Below are positions 10,138 to 17,694 of a stretch of 38,288 nt of DNA, piece by piece (positions within the stretch are counted from its first letter, which is position 1; each line of letters starts with the position of its first letter). The DNA comes from an uncultured Paracoccaceae bacterium. GTDB lineage: Bacteria > Pseudomonadota > Alphaproteobacteria > Rhodobacterales > Rhodobacteraceae. The stretch lies in the NCBI GenBank assembly GCA_905182165.1, contig CAJJAK010000004.1, positions 317,501 to 355,788 of the forward strand. The letters run 5' to 3'. A model generated the notes under the pieces. That model did no database searches. It worked only from the letters and a program-made list of their open reading frames with translations, and was not told the DNA's origin. The translations under genes and the position numbers were made by a program.

Positions 10138-11405
10138 TGTTTAGAAAAAGCATGATATCGGCACTGTTTGTTGCCGCAATAACCTTAGGAGGAGTCGGTT
10201 CAGCCTCAGCCTCCGAATGTACCGTGAAGCTTGGCGCTATCCTGCCCGTTAGTGGACCGATGGGCCAAGTCGGAGAACGGATTTCCGCGACGGGTCAGTT
10301 CGCGGTTGATCAGTTCAACGAAGCGGGCGGCGTCAAAGGCTGTGACGTAAAATACGTTTTGCGGGACACGCAAGGCCAGTCCACTATTGGTGTCGATGCT
10401 GCAAAAAGCCTTGTCGATATCGAAGGTGTTCAGGCACTGATTGGCGCTGTTTCGTCGGGCGTCAGCTTGCCGGTTTTGACATCGGTTTCGGTTCCATCAA
10501 AAATCACACAGGTTTCGTGCTGCTCATCCTCGGAAAGCTTCACGGCACTTGCCAAAGAAGGGAAAACTGATGGCTACTGGTTCCGAACATATGCTACTAA
10601 CCGAAGCCAGGCGGCAATGGGCGCTTTGTTGACCACCAACAGCGGTTTCAAGAATACTGCGGTGATCTATGTGAACACAGATTTCGGTGTTGGTCTTGCA
10701 AAACGTTATGCTGCGGATATTGTCAAACTTGGTGGGTCTATCTCCAGCATGGTTGCCTATAACGAAAGCCAGCAAAGCTATCGCGCAGAGGTCACAACGG
10801 CGCTGCAAGGGGACCCGGATTCGCTTTTCCTTGTTGCGTTTCCGGTTGATGGTTCGACCCTTACCCGCGAATGGCTAGCCCTTGGCGGTACAGGCAATCT
10901 TATCGTGAACAACTCGTTGCGGTCTTCGGACTACTTTGAAGCGGTTGGCTCAAAACACCTGCAAAAATTGCAAGGTTACGACTCGGCTCAGCCACGGATT
11001 CCGTCGGTTGCAAACTTCAACGAGATGTTTGAAGAACGTTTTGACGGTCCACCGAACGGTCCAGGTCTGCACTCGGTCTATGATGCGGTAACGGTTGTTC
11101 TGCTTGCGATGGAAGCGTCCGACGAAATTACTGGTGAAAACATCCGCGACAATATCCGCATTGTTACTGCGGCTGATGGCGAAGAGGTTTATCCGGGTCC
11201 GGAAGGTATCAAGCGCGCCAAGGAATTGTTGGCAGCCGGTAAATCCATCCGTTATGTGGGTGCAACCGGTGGCCTGCAATTCGACAAAAATGGCGATGTT
11301 CAGGCACCCAAAATGACGTGGAAGCTTGTAGGCGACGAAAACGTCGAAACCGGATACTTCACGACTGAGGAAATTGCGGACTTGATCAAAAAACTTGACG
11401 ATTAA
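10137..11405 (+). CDS. livK: periplasmic substrate-binding protein of the branched-chain-type ABC transporter
   Basis: 422 residues. A Sec signal peptide is clear: basic start 'MFRKSM', hydrophobic 'ISALFVAAITLGGVG', cleavage near 'ASAS-E'. The mature part begins 'CTVKLGAILPVSGPMGQVGE', the standard type I periplasmic binding fold, with 'AVDQFNEAGGVKGCDVKYVL' and 'DTQGQSTIGVDAAKSLVD'. The ligand region reads 'SKITQVSCCSSSESFTA', where many relatives have an SP-x-S-T stretch, so the pocket is distinctive, with two adjacent cysteines. A strong ribosome-binding site (AAAGGAG) lies eight bases before the ATG, fitting the high amount of binding protein needed. A stable hairpin follows. The gene symbol refers to the family, not to proven leucine specificity. 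Confidence 0.88.
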   Translation: MFRKSMISALFVAAITLGGVGSASASECTVKLGAILPVSGPMGQVGERISATGQFAVDQFNEAGGVKGCDVKYVLRDTQGQSTIGVDAAKSLVDIEGVQALIGAVSSGVSLPVLTSVSVPSKITQVSCCSSSESFTALAKEGKTDGYWFRTYATNRSQAAMGALLTTNSGFKNTAVIYVNTDFGVGLAKRYAADIVKLGGSISSMVAYNESQQSYRAEVTTALQGDPDSLFLVAFPVDGSTLTREWLALGGTGNLIVNNSLRSSDYFEAVGSKHLQKLQGYDSAQPRIPSVANFNEMFEERFDGPPNGPGLHSVYDAVTVVLLAMEASDEITGENIRDNIRIVTAADGEEVYPGPEGIKRAKELLAAGKSIRYVGATGGLQFDKNGDVQAPKMTWKLVGDENVETGYFTTEEIADLIKKLDD

Positions 11406-11424
11406 GAGGAATAACTTTTATATG

Positions 11425-11453
11425 CAGGAGCGCGTTTTAAAAGAGCGCTCCTG
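11425..11453 (+). promoter_or_regulatory. intercistronic hairpin between binding-protein gene and ridA
   Basis: CAGGAGCGC (11425-11433) pairs perfectly with GCGCTCCTG (11445-11453) around an 11-base loop. It is followed by TCCTTCTT rather than a T run, so it is at best a weak terminator. Hairpins after binding-protein genes often protect the upstream mRNA and lower expression of the next gene; that role here is inferred. Confidence 0.55.
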
Positions 11454-11480
11454 TCCTTCTTAGAACAAGGGTCACCCAAG

Positions 11481-11882
11481 ATGACTTCGAAACGAACACA
11501 TGTTTTCAGCGGCTCAATCTATGAAGAGTTGGCAGGCTATGCACGGGCCGTGGTCGTGGATGACTGGATTTTCGTTTCCGGCACAGTCGGCGTTGATTTC
11601 GAAACTGGCCAAATGGCCGAAGGTTCTGAAACTCAGACATCAACGGCATTGGACACCATCGAAAAAGCATTGTTAGAGGCCGAGTCTGGTCTGCACGATA
11701 TTGTTCGTGTTCGGGTCTACGTTCCTGATCCCGAGGACGTTATGGTAATTTCAGGAGTACTGAAGGCCCGCGTCGGCTTTACCTATCCGACCAACACCAC
11801 GATCTGCTCACCGCTTGCAGTTCCTGGTGCGAAAGTCGAGATTGAAGTCGAGGCTATCCGCGGTTCCGGCACAGCCAAGTAG
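11481..11882 (+). CDS. RidA-family (YjgF/UK114) protein
   Basis: 133 residues, the usual RidA length. 'GYARAVVVDDWIFVSGTVGVDFETG' near the start and 'VRVRVYVPDPEDVMVISGVLKA' in the middle follow the family pattern. The end reads 'NTTICSPLAVPGAKVEIEVEAI', where the classic imine deaminase has a conserved R before the active-site pocket; here the sequence is 'YPTNTTI', so this is probably not the canonical RidA subgroup. Members hydrolyse imines or act in specialised catabolic pathways. As last gene of the operon with an FAD amine oxidase, it likely deals with that enzyme's imine product. GC content matches the operon. Confidence 0.8.
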   Translation: MTSKRTHVFSGSIYEELAGYARAVVVDDWIFVSGTVGVDFETGQMAEGSETQTSTALDTIEKALLEAESGLHDIVRVRVYVPDPEDVMVISGVLKARVGFTYPTNTTICSPLAVPGAKVEIEVEAIRGSGTAK

Positions 11883-11948
11883 CGGTGTTGCTATGTGGGC
11901 GCTGTCGCAAACTTTTTGGACTGATCGCTTTGAACCAAAACTTTAATC

Positions 11949-12239
11949 ATGTTGTGGGAACAAACCGTCGAGCTGGATTCCAACATGATTTTCTCCAAAG
12001 GAAGGGCCGTGTTGCATCGCAACCAAGTTAGAATTTTGCGAGGGAGCCATTTTTTTGTTTGTCGCAAAACGGCCCTGTCCATGGTTTTCAAGTTAATGAT
12101 GCCAGCCAAGAAAAAATGGCGAAAGCTCAGCAGCACGAATCGACTGCCCGAAGTCATTCAAGGGGTTGAGTTCAAAGACGGAATCAAGCTTTTGAAAAAG
12201 TCACTTAATCAAGCTGTTACTCGCTTTTGGGCATAACTC
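11949..12239 (+). mobile_element. IS256-family transposase, degraded C-terminal remnant
   Basis: The frame's last 50 or so residues read 'CRKTALSMVFKLMMPAKKKW' followed by a TNRLPEVIQGVEFKDGI-type end. That is the C-terminus of IS256-family (mutator-type) transposases, which end roughly 'TA..MVFKL...A.K.WR.L...N.LP.VI.GV.F.DG'. The part before it ('VLHRNQVRI') loosely matches the 'VRHRT' stretch but is badly eroded, and the DDE catalytic region is absent. So this is a dead fragment, not a small gene. It lies between the GC-rich operon and the right tRNA-end repeat, typical debris at an island edge. No inverted terminal repeats could be assigned. Confidence 0.75.
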
Positions 12240-12463
12240 ATTACGCGTTGGCCCACACCGATGACGAGCGAATTTCGAAAATGTTTAATATGTTAGCCGA
12301 AATCACTCTAGATCAATAAATTATCGTTTGGAGTTGTCGAAGGCGTGCATTTTCTGATCTTGGTGGGGAGCATGCATTTATTATTGAAGTCAATGAAAGT
12401 GCCAAGGCTTCCAGTAATGATGTATGTTTAATTTTCTCACTTACTTATAATGTGTTCGGCCAA

Positions 12464-12487
12464 AGTTTAATCCAGCTCCCGCAACCA
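12464..12487 (+). repeat. right att-like repeat: decayed tRNA-fMet 3' end
   Basis: GTTTAATCC then AGCTCCCGCAACCA aligns with the T arm and acceptor end of tRNA-fMet (GTTCAAATCC, TACTCCCGCAACCA), with CCA at 12485-12487. No other part of a tRNA is present: the acceptor 5' strand, D arm and anticodon arm are all missing upstream. It therefore looks like the partial tRNA copy left at the far side of an integrated element. The composition drop from GC-rich to AT-rich DNA occurs just before it. The 224 bases between the transposase remnant and this repeat hold no gene I can recognise. Confidence 0.6.
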
Positions 12488-12495
12488 ACAAAAAT

Positions 12496-12524
12496 AACGC
12501 TGGCTCAATGAGTTAGCGTTTTTT
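12496..12524 (+). terminator. hairpin terminator after the right repeat
   Basis: AACGCTGGCTCA pairs with TGAGTTAGCGTT (up to 12 pairs including two G-T, in practice with a short loop), followed by TTTT. It sits nine bases after the tRNA-like CCA, mirroring the arrangement behind the real tRNA-fMet. Confidence 0.75.
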
Positions 12525-12644
12525 GCGTTTTAGGCCCTAGCTTTTAATATGATATAATTATCGCTACTCTTTACTCTTCCCTTATCTATCAACTGCTATT
12601 ATCTGTTTGATAATCTAGTAATATTTTGTCTGGAGATGAGAATT

Positions 12645-13730
12645 ATGAATTGGAATGCAAAAAACCAAAAAAATAAGGCTGTCATATGGAACTATTGGCA
12701 AAGAATGAACAATGCAAAGCCCAATGACATAAAAGGAATTTGTGAGAAGGCATTTAATCAAGATATTAACTGGAATGGTTCACAACCTTTTAATCAGCTG
12801 CTCGGAATTGATGCGCTTATTTCTAAATTTTGGGAACCATTACTTAGAGCTTTTCCTGACATACAACGTATTCCTCAAATTCTTTTAGGTGGTTTGTCTA
12901 GAGATGAAGAGTGGGTCTCTGGATATGGTTATTTGACTGGTACGTTTGTAAATGATTGGCTTGGTATTCCTGCAACAGGCAGAAAAACAAACATAAATTT
13001 TGGTCAGTTTTTTGTGATGCGTGACGAAAAGATTGTCGAGAGTTATGTTATTTTTGATATTCTAAGCGTCATGAGGCAGGCAGGCTTCCAAGTACTACCT
13101 CCAGCATTTGGTCAGGAGGGTGGAAAAGTATTAAAACCTCGTGGAAATGGAATTCTCTTAACAGAACAAGATGATCTTGAAAGTCGTAAGACAATGCAAT
13201 TAGTTCAAGCAATGGCAACTAGCATGGGCTGGTATAATAGAAGTCGTGATATGGAAAATATGGATACTATGCAACATCACCACTTTTGGCACCCAGATTT
13301 TCATTGGATGGGACCAACTGGCATTGGCTCCTCACATAACATTGAAGAATATAAAGATTTTCATCAGAGACCATGGGTTCTTGGTTATGGTGATCGCGAC
13401 CTAAATGAAGAATCTGGTGGACGTTTCATGGGATGGTATGCTGAGGGTCAATATGGAGCACTTGGTATTTGGGATTCTAAATACTCGTTGCATAATGGGG
13501 AGTATCAAGGTGTTGCAGCCACTAAAAAAATGATGACACTTCGAGATTTTGACTGGTACAGACGAGAAGGTGATTATCTTATTCAGAATTGGGTTCCAAT
13601 GGATCTGATTGATCTTTTTTTGCAGATGGATGTGGATCTTTTTGACCGCATGCATCGTCAGCACGAGCTTAGAAAGCAAGGTATAAACTGGTGGGATCTC
13701 CCTGTTAATGACTTTAAAAGGAACCCATAG
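12645..13730 (+). CDS. tandem SnoaL-like (NTF2 fold) protein
   Basis: About 361 residues with two NTF2/SnoaL-like halves. The first (roughly 15-150) has 'YWQRMNNAKPNDIKGICEKA' and ends 'FFVMRDEKIVESYVIFDILS'. The second (roughly 180-345) has 'HHHFWHPDFHWMGPTGIGSS' and ends 'GDYLIQNWVPMDLIDLFLQM'. Both halves close with the family's 'I.....D...l..Q.g' helix. Members include polyketide cyclases, but most are uncharacterised; the substrate is unknown. ATG 12645 is preferred over ATG 12636, because GGAG at 12632-12635 abuts the latter but lies nine bases before the former. It is AT-rich, unlike the island to its left. It stands alone between two tRNA-end-like repeats, each with a terminator, so it may be a separate small insertion. 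Confidence 0.7.
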   Translation: MNWNAKNQKNKAVIWNYWQRMNNAKPNDIKGICEKAFNQDINWNGSQPFNQLLGIDALISKFWEPLLRAFPDIQRIPQILLGGLSRDEEWVSGYGYLTGTFVNDWLGIPATGRKTNINFGQFFVMRDEKIVESYVIFDILSVMRQAGFQVLPPAFGQEGGKVLKPRGNGILLTEQDDLESRKTMQLVQAMATSMGWYNRSRDMENMDTMQHHHFWHPDFHWMGPTGIGSSHNIEEYKDFHQRPWVLGYGDRDLNEESGGRFMGWYAEGQYGALGIWDSKYSLHNGEYQGVAATKKMMTLRDFDWYRREGDYLIQNWVPMDLIDLFLQMDVDLFDRMHRQHELRKQGINWWDLPVNDFKRNP

Positions 13731-13745
13731 TCGAAATTTTAAAAG

Positions 13746-13778
13746 TTTAGAAGCTATTCCCGCAACAAACAACAATTA
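13746..13778 (+). repeat. third tRNA-end-like repeat, more degenerate
   Basis: TCCCGCAACAAACAACAAT (13758-13776) closely matches TCCCGCAACCAACAAAAAT at 12477-12495. AAGTTTA shortly upstream is shared as well (13744-13750 and 12463-12469). The CCA has become CAA. Like the other two copies it is followed at once by a hairpin. It is a repeat of the 12.47-kb site more than of the tRNA itself. Confidence 0.5.
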
Positions 13779-13802
13779 AGGCTATTCAATAGGTTGCCTT
13801 TT
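13778..13802 (+). terminator. hairpin terminator after the SnoaL-like gene
   Basis: AAGGC (13778-13782) pairs with GCCTT (13796-13800). An inner TATT/AATA pairing is possible with a bulge, and a T run follows. It is weaker than the terminator at 12496 but in the expected place. Confidence 0.5.
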
Positions 13803-13882
13803 AATGCCTGTTTTCGAATCACCTGCTTTGTTCTAAAGGCTCTATTATCCTTATCTTGGATAGCTTAAGTTAAACGTTAAGC

Positions 13883-15375
13883 TTATAATGTTTTTTTGGA
13901 GATAAATATATTTGATTGTTCAAAAAGCATGGTCTTTCTATCTTTATCCATTTTATCCAAGGATTTAGTAAGTATTGCTAGCCTGGGGTTTTTCTTAAAA
14001 AAATCTTGATTATCGTACATGAATTTCCAATACAAACCATCTACAACGTCACACCAATCAGCTTTTTTATAATTACTCATTTTTAAGAAATAGTTAGAGC
14101 CACAAGAATAAGGTTTAGTTGCAAATATTCCTCCATCAGCAAAAGTAGCCATTCCGTAAATATTGGGAACCATAACCCATTCCGATGAGTCAACAAACAT
14201 TTCCATGAACCACTTATATATTTCTTTAGGATGAATTCGCGTAAGTTCATAAGATTGCTTATAATCATTAGTCTTGGAATATGGTGAGTGAACCCAAAGT
14301 TTATGCAGTCTTTGATAGCATCATCCAAAGGCTCTATACCAGTAGTACCATCATACCAGTGGCTTGTTAATTTTCCATAATGGCCAAAGAAGTTGGACTG
14401 TTCTTGCTCTTTGCCTCTCGTTTGGTAAATACCTCTAATAAATTCCCGCCAACCTATTATTTGTCTAATGAATCCTTCTAAAGAATTCAAAGGTATTTGA
14501 TTTTTTTTTGCATAGTTTAATGCTTTATGGATTACCTCATTAGGCGTTACTAGGCCTATGTTTAGGATTGGACTTAGGGCACTGTGAAAAATGAAATTGT
14601 TTCCAGCTTTGATGGCATCTTCAAATTGGCCAAAATTATGAAATCTATTATCAAAAAAATTATCTAACCAAGCTAACGCATCTTTCCTGTTGGTAGGCAT
14701 CCAGAGATTACTTAATGACCCTGGATGACCTTTGAATAATGTGTCTATTTTCGAAGTAAGATTTTTGGTATATTTTGACTCATTTGGACTGGGTACAGAC
14801 GGTATGGAAATATTTTTTGGTAGTTTTTTTCTGTTGTCTTCATCAAAAGACCATTTGCCTCCAACTGGCTTATTATCAGAATCAAGTAGAATTTTAAGAT
14901 TTAAACGTGCTGTCTTATAAAATGATCCCATTCTTAAATTACGTTGGTCAGAAAACCCGTTAAAGGTTTCTTTACTAAATATGAACATTGGCGAAGGATG
15001 TTCTAAAAAAGTAGCATGACTTTTAGATTTATAATTTTCAAATTCTTGACAGAAAGTTTTATCGATAATTTCAAAAAAATTTATAGTTGTAATTTTATGT
15101 TTCAGTAATGTTTTGTGCAAAACTTCCATAAAGGGGGAAGTAAAAGTATGATCATCAATCGAATGGTAAATAACCTGGTATCCGTTATCAATCAGCTCAT
15201 CCCTATACTCGCGCATTGCTATAAAGAACATTAGAATCTTTAACTTGTGGTGAAGGTAATCCGTGGTTAAACCTAGGTCCTCTTTCATGAAGATAGTTTT
15301 GCAACCGATTTTGTTGATTTTTTCAATTGGAAATAATTGATTTCCTAAGATTACTAATAAATTATTTTTTGTCAT
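13883..15375 (-). pseudogene. cryptochrome/photolyase-family protein, one frameshift
   Basis: The frame 15375-14083 starts 'MTKNNLLVILGNQLFP' and covers the photolyase-related fold up to 'IKDCINFGFTHHIPRLMIIS'. It then loses frame near 14238-14242. The next frame resumes 'IHPKEIYKWFMEMFVDSSEW' and continues with 'IYGMATFADGGIFATKPYSC' to a stop at 13883. Joined, it is about 498 residues, the normal length of the bacterial (6-4) photolyase/cryptochrome group, which binds FAD and repairs UV lesions or acts as a light sensor. The segment that carries YCxxC and ACPF cysteines for a 4Fe-4S cluster in Agrobacterium PhrB-type proteins reads 'YKKADWCDVVDGLYW' here, so the cluster is probably absent. 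One missing base explains the break. It is last in a minus-strand gene run. Confidence 0.8.
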
Positions 15376-15410
15376 TAAAGAAATTCTATAAATTAAGTTT
15401 TATTTATGAT

Positions 15411-15917
15411 TTAAAAATGATTTTCTTTTTTTAAGTAAGCTACTGAATGATCATCGAAATCATATTCACCTACTGGTTCAAATCCATTTTTATAATGAAA
15501 GTTTAATGAAACCTGGTTGATTGGTTTGGTATTAACTTCACAACAGATTGGTAATTGTTCTAGGGCTGATAATTTGTATAATTTTTCATATAAACTTGAC
15601 CCAAGCCCCTTATTTGCGTGACCTCCCTTTATGGCAATTCTGTCGACATACATAAATTTATCTTCTCGCTCATTAAAATATTTATAATTTAATGAATGAT
15701 ATTCTGATAGCTCTCTAAAGCAGACCATAAAGCCTACAATCTCATCAGCACTTAATACATATATACAAATGTGGCTCAGTTTGATTAATTTTGCTAATTC
15801 TAATTCTGAAGATAAACTTCCTAAGTTGGGTACATTATCTTGATTAAGTGAGTAAAGTTGTTTTAGAATCTTATTTTCAGGCGTGGTACCAACTTTTATA
15901 GTTTTCATAGTAGGGCT
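15411..15917 (-). CDS. GNAT-family N-acetyltransferase
   Basis: 168 residues from ATG 15917. An open frame extends further upstream, but that part overlaps the glutathione transferase gene in another frame and is not coding. The acetyl-CoA binding core is 'RIAIKGGHANKGLGSSLYEKL' (motif A, with an R/Q-x-x-G-x-G/A variant). It is preceded by 'IVGFMVCFRE' and followed by 'CCEVNTKPINQVSLNFHYKNGFEPVGEYDF', which is the N-...-FY-...-GF motif B. Acceptor substrate unknown. The start lies five bases after the stop of the transferase gene, so the two are probably co-transcribed. An alternative start is ATG 15905. Confidence 0.8.
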   Translation of the reverse strand, partial: SPTMKTIKVGTTPENKILKQLYSLNQDNVPNLGSLSSELELAKLIKLSHICIYVLSADEIVGFMVCFRELSEYHSLNYKYFNEREDKFMYVDRIAIKGGHANKGLGSSLYEKLYKLSALEQLPICCEVNTKPINQVSLNFHYKNGFEPVGEYDFDDHSVAYLKKENHF

Positions 15918-15921
15918 CATT

Positions 15922-16539
15922 TTAATCAACTGGCATAGTGTCAGATAAGCTTTTCCGATCTTTAATACTTGTATACCAAGTAAACAGTTTTGGATGAGTT
16001 TTTTGCCAGTTAATATTTTTATGCCTAAAATCAAGATAATCTAAAGAGATTGCCACACTTAGGCTGCCCATATTGATACCTTTTTCTAATTCGCAGATAT
16101 TATTTTCAAAATATAGTAGCGTACGAGTGATTTTTAATAACTGAGCATCAACCCACTCTTGAACCCTTAGGTGTTCAGCTCTAACTCTGACTTCATAAAT
16201 TAGTAAAACAGCGGCTTCCAATATCCCATCAGCTAGTGCTTCGAGGCGTAATGCATCCCAAATATTGTCACCTTCAGGGTAAAGCCTTATTCCATGGTTA
16301 TTATGGTTCATCTCATCGATATATCTGCAAATAAATTTACTATCGATAATAGAAGAGCCGTTTGGCAATAATAATGTAGGTATTTTTCCTAAGGGATTTG
16401 CCGCTGGAACGATTTCCCCTGGAGCCATTGGTCCTATTTTGACTTCTTCTAATTCCACATCATTAATCTGGTTTGTTTCGATTAATGCTACTAATGCTTT
16501 TCGGGCGAATGGTGATGGACGACTATAATACAATCTCAT
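15922..16539 (-). CDS. glutathione S-transferase-like protein
   Basis: 205 residues. The N-terminal thioredoxin-fold domain begins 'MRLYYSRPSPFARKALVALI', where 'SPFARK' is the glutathione-contact serine region, and continues with 'NPLGKIPTLLLPNGSSIIDS' (the cis-Pro and 'SxxI' gamma-glutamyl site). The C-terminal helical domain includes 'DALRLEALADGILEAAVLL' and 'SVAISLDYLDFR', the conserved folding motif. Likely cytoplasmic, using glutathione for conjugation or reduction; substrate unknown. Complete in length, unlike the second transferase near 20.4 kb. Confidence 0.85.
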   Translation of the reverse strand: MRLYYSRPSPFARKALVALIETNQINDVELEEVKIGPMAPGEIVPAANPLGKIPTLLLPNGSSIIDSKFICRYIDEMNHNNHGIRLYPEGDNIWDALRLEALADGILEAAVLLIYEVRVRAEHLRVQEWVDAQLLKITRTLLYFENNICELEKGINMGSLSVAISLDYLDFRHKNINWQKTHPKLFTWYTSIKDRKSLSDTMPVD

Positions 16540-16633
16540 TGAATTAGTTCCTACAGGTTGTGTAGATTTCTCATAATAGCTTATTTAGGAAAGGTATATA
16601 ATAAAACTTAACCAAACCTTGGTTCTTAAATTA

Positions 16634-17679
16634 TTAGTTACTGATTAGGGCTTCATAAGCAAAAATTCCTGGATGCCCACCAGTATGTATATATAATTTT
16701 TTAACATTATTTTTAAAATCATTTTGTTGGGCTAATTTAATAAGTGAGCATCTATACCTGCAATTAGCAAGCTAGTATCTACTTTTTTCCGACCACAGAA
16801 AGAACATTCTAAAACCTCTTTTGACATGAATTGCTTTTTGTATTATCCTCTTTTATCAGTAAGAATTTTTTCAGCACCAATTGTTATATTTGAATTTATT
16901 AATTTTAATAATTTTTTAACTACTTTTATCACTCGTTCTTTTTGTTCTTCTTTGTTACGTCGAACACATATTCCAAATACTGGAATCTTTAAATTCTCTA
17001 GTGCTAAGCCGACTAAAATTCCAGCGTGTGTCGAAGCTGTACCAGACGCAGTTACGATCCCATCAAATTTTATGTCTTGCGTTCTACACTGTATTAAAAT
17101 TTCTCTAATAGCGTCTATATAACCAAGTGCGCCAATAGGGTCATGATTTGGTGACAAATTAATGATATAAGGTTTTTTCCCTATACCTTCATAATATTTT
17201 GAAATCTTTATTAGCTCCTTATCTGCTGCGTCTTCACCTTTATTTGCACCTTCAGGAAAAAAGGATACTTTTGCTCCAAATATTTTGTAAAGTAATACGT
17301 TCCCATTTTTGTGATAAGTTTCATTCATTTCTGACACACGATTTTCTGTTTGAATATGGCAATCAATCCCTAATTTAGCAGCAGCAGCAGCAGCGCTTCT
17401 GCAATAGTTTGATTGTACAGCGCCAGTTATAATTATTTGGTCACAGCCTTTAGAAACGGCTTCACCTAAAATAAACTCAAGTGGTCTAGTTTTGTTTCCA
17501 CCCATAGCTAGGCCAGTAAGATCATCACGTTTAATGAATAATTTGGTAAATTTATTTGTATTTTTATTTAATAAACTTGTTAGATTAGGTAAATTCTCTA
17601 AAGGTGTGTCGTTACTAAGTAAGGAAACTCTTGGAAAACCGTTCAGCGCGGCTATTATATTGTTCGGATATTTATACAA
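16634..17679 (-). pseudogene. ACC deaminase/D-cysteine desulfhydrase-like PLP enzyme, interrupted near the 3' end
   Basis: Fold-type II PLP enzyme. Intact from 17679 to about 16850: 'KLFIKRDDLTGLAMGGNKTR' (PLP lysine in 'GGNKTR'), 'IITGAVQSNYCRSAAAAAAK', 'VTASGTASTHAGILVGLALE'. The frame stops at 16843 after 'GAEKILTDKRG'. The expected end of the enzyme is found at 16634-16745: 'IKLAQQNDFKNNVKKLYIHT' and 'GGHPGIFAYE', matching the family's 'HTGG.P.LFAY'. The 100 or so bases between encode something else, a ClpX-like zinc-finger fragment, and about 50 family residues are missing. So the gene has lost a segment and gained foreign DNA. The family deaminates ACC or D-cysteine and related amino acids. 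It starts 15 bases after the nth stop. Confidence 0.75.
16732..16827 (-). pseudogene. ClpX-type zinc-binding domain fragment inserted in the PLP-enzyme gene
   Basis: A 31-codon frame: 'MSKEVLECSFCGRKKV' then 'DTSLLIAGIDAHLLN'. It resembles the first half of the ClpX N-terminal zinc finger (C-S-F-C-G-[RK]...LIAG...). The second CxxC that should follow ('..ICD.C') is missing, because the sequence switches back to the end of the deaminase-like gene. The residues 'CSFCGR' plus 'LLIAGIDAH' recall ClpX of Bacteroidota more than of Alphaproteobacteria, where 'CSFCGKSQ.EV.KLIAGP' is usual. A GAGGA-like stretch upstream may be its original ribosome-binding site. Not functional as it stands. Confidence 0.6.
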
Positions 17680-17694
17680 TTTTAGATCTTTTTT

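Noticed and set aside
11891..12157. 88-residue minus-strand frame
   Set aside because: It lies opposite the transposase remnant and has no recognisable feature.
15918..16034. Longer start for the GNAT gene
   Set aside because: The extension overlaps the end of the glutathione transferase in another frame and does not look like the acetyltransferase family.
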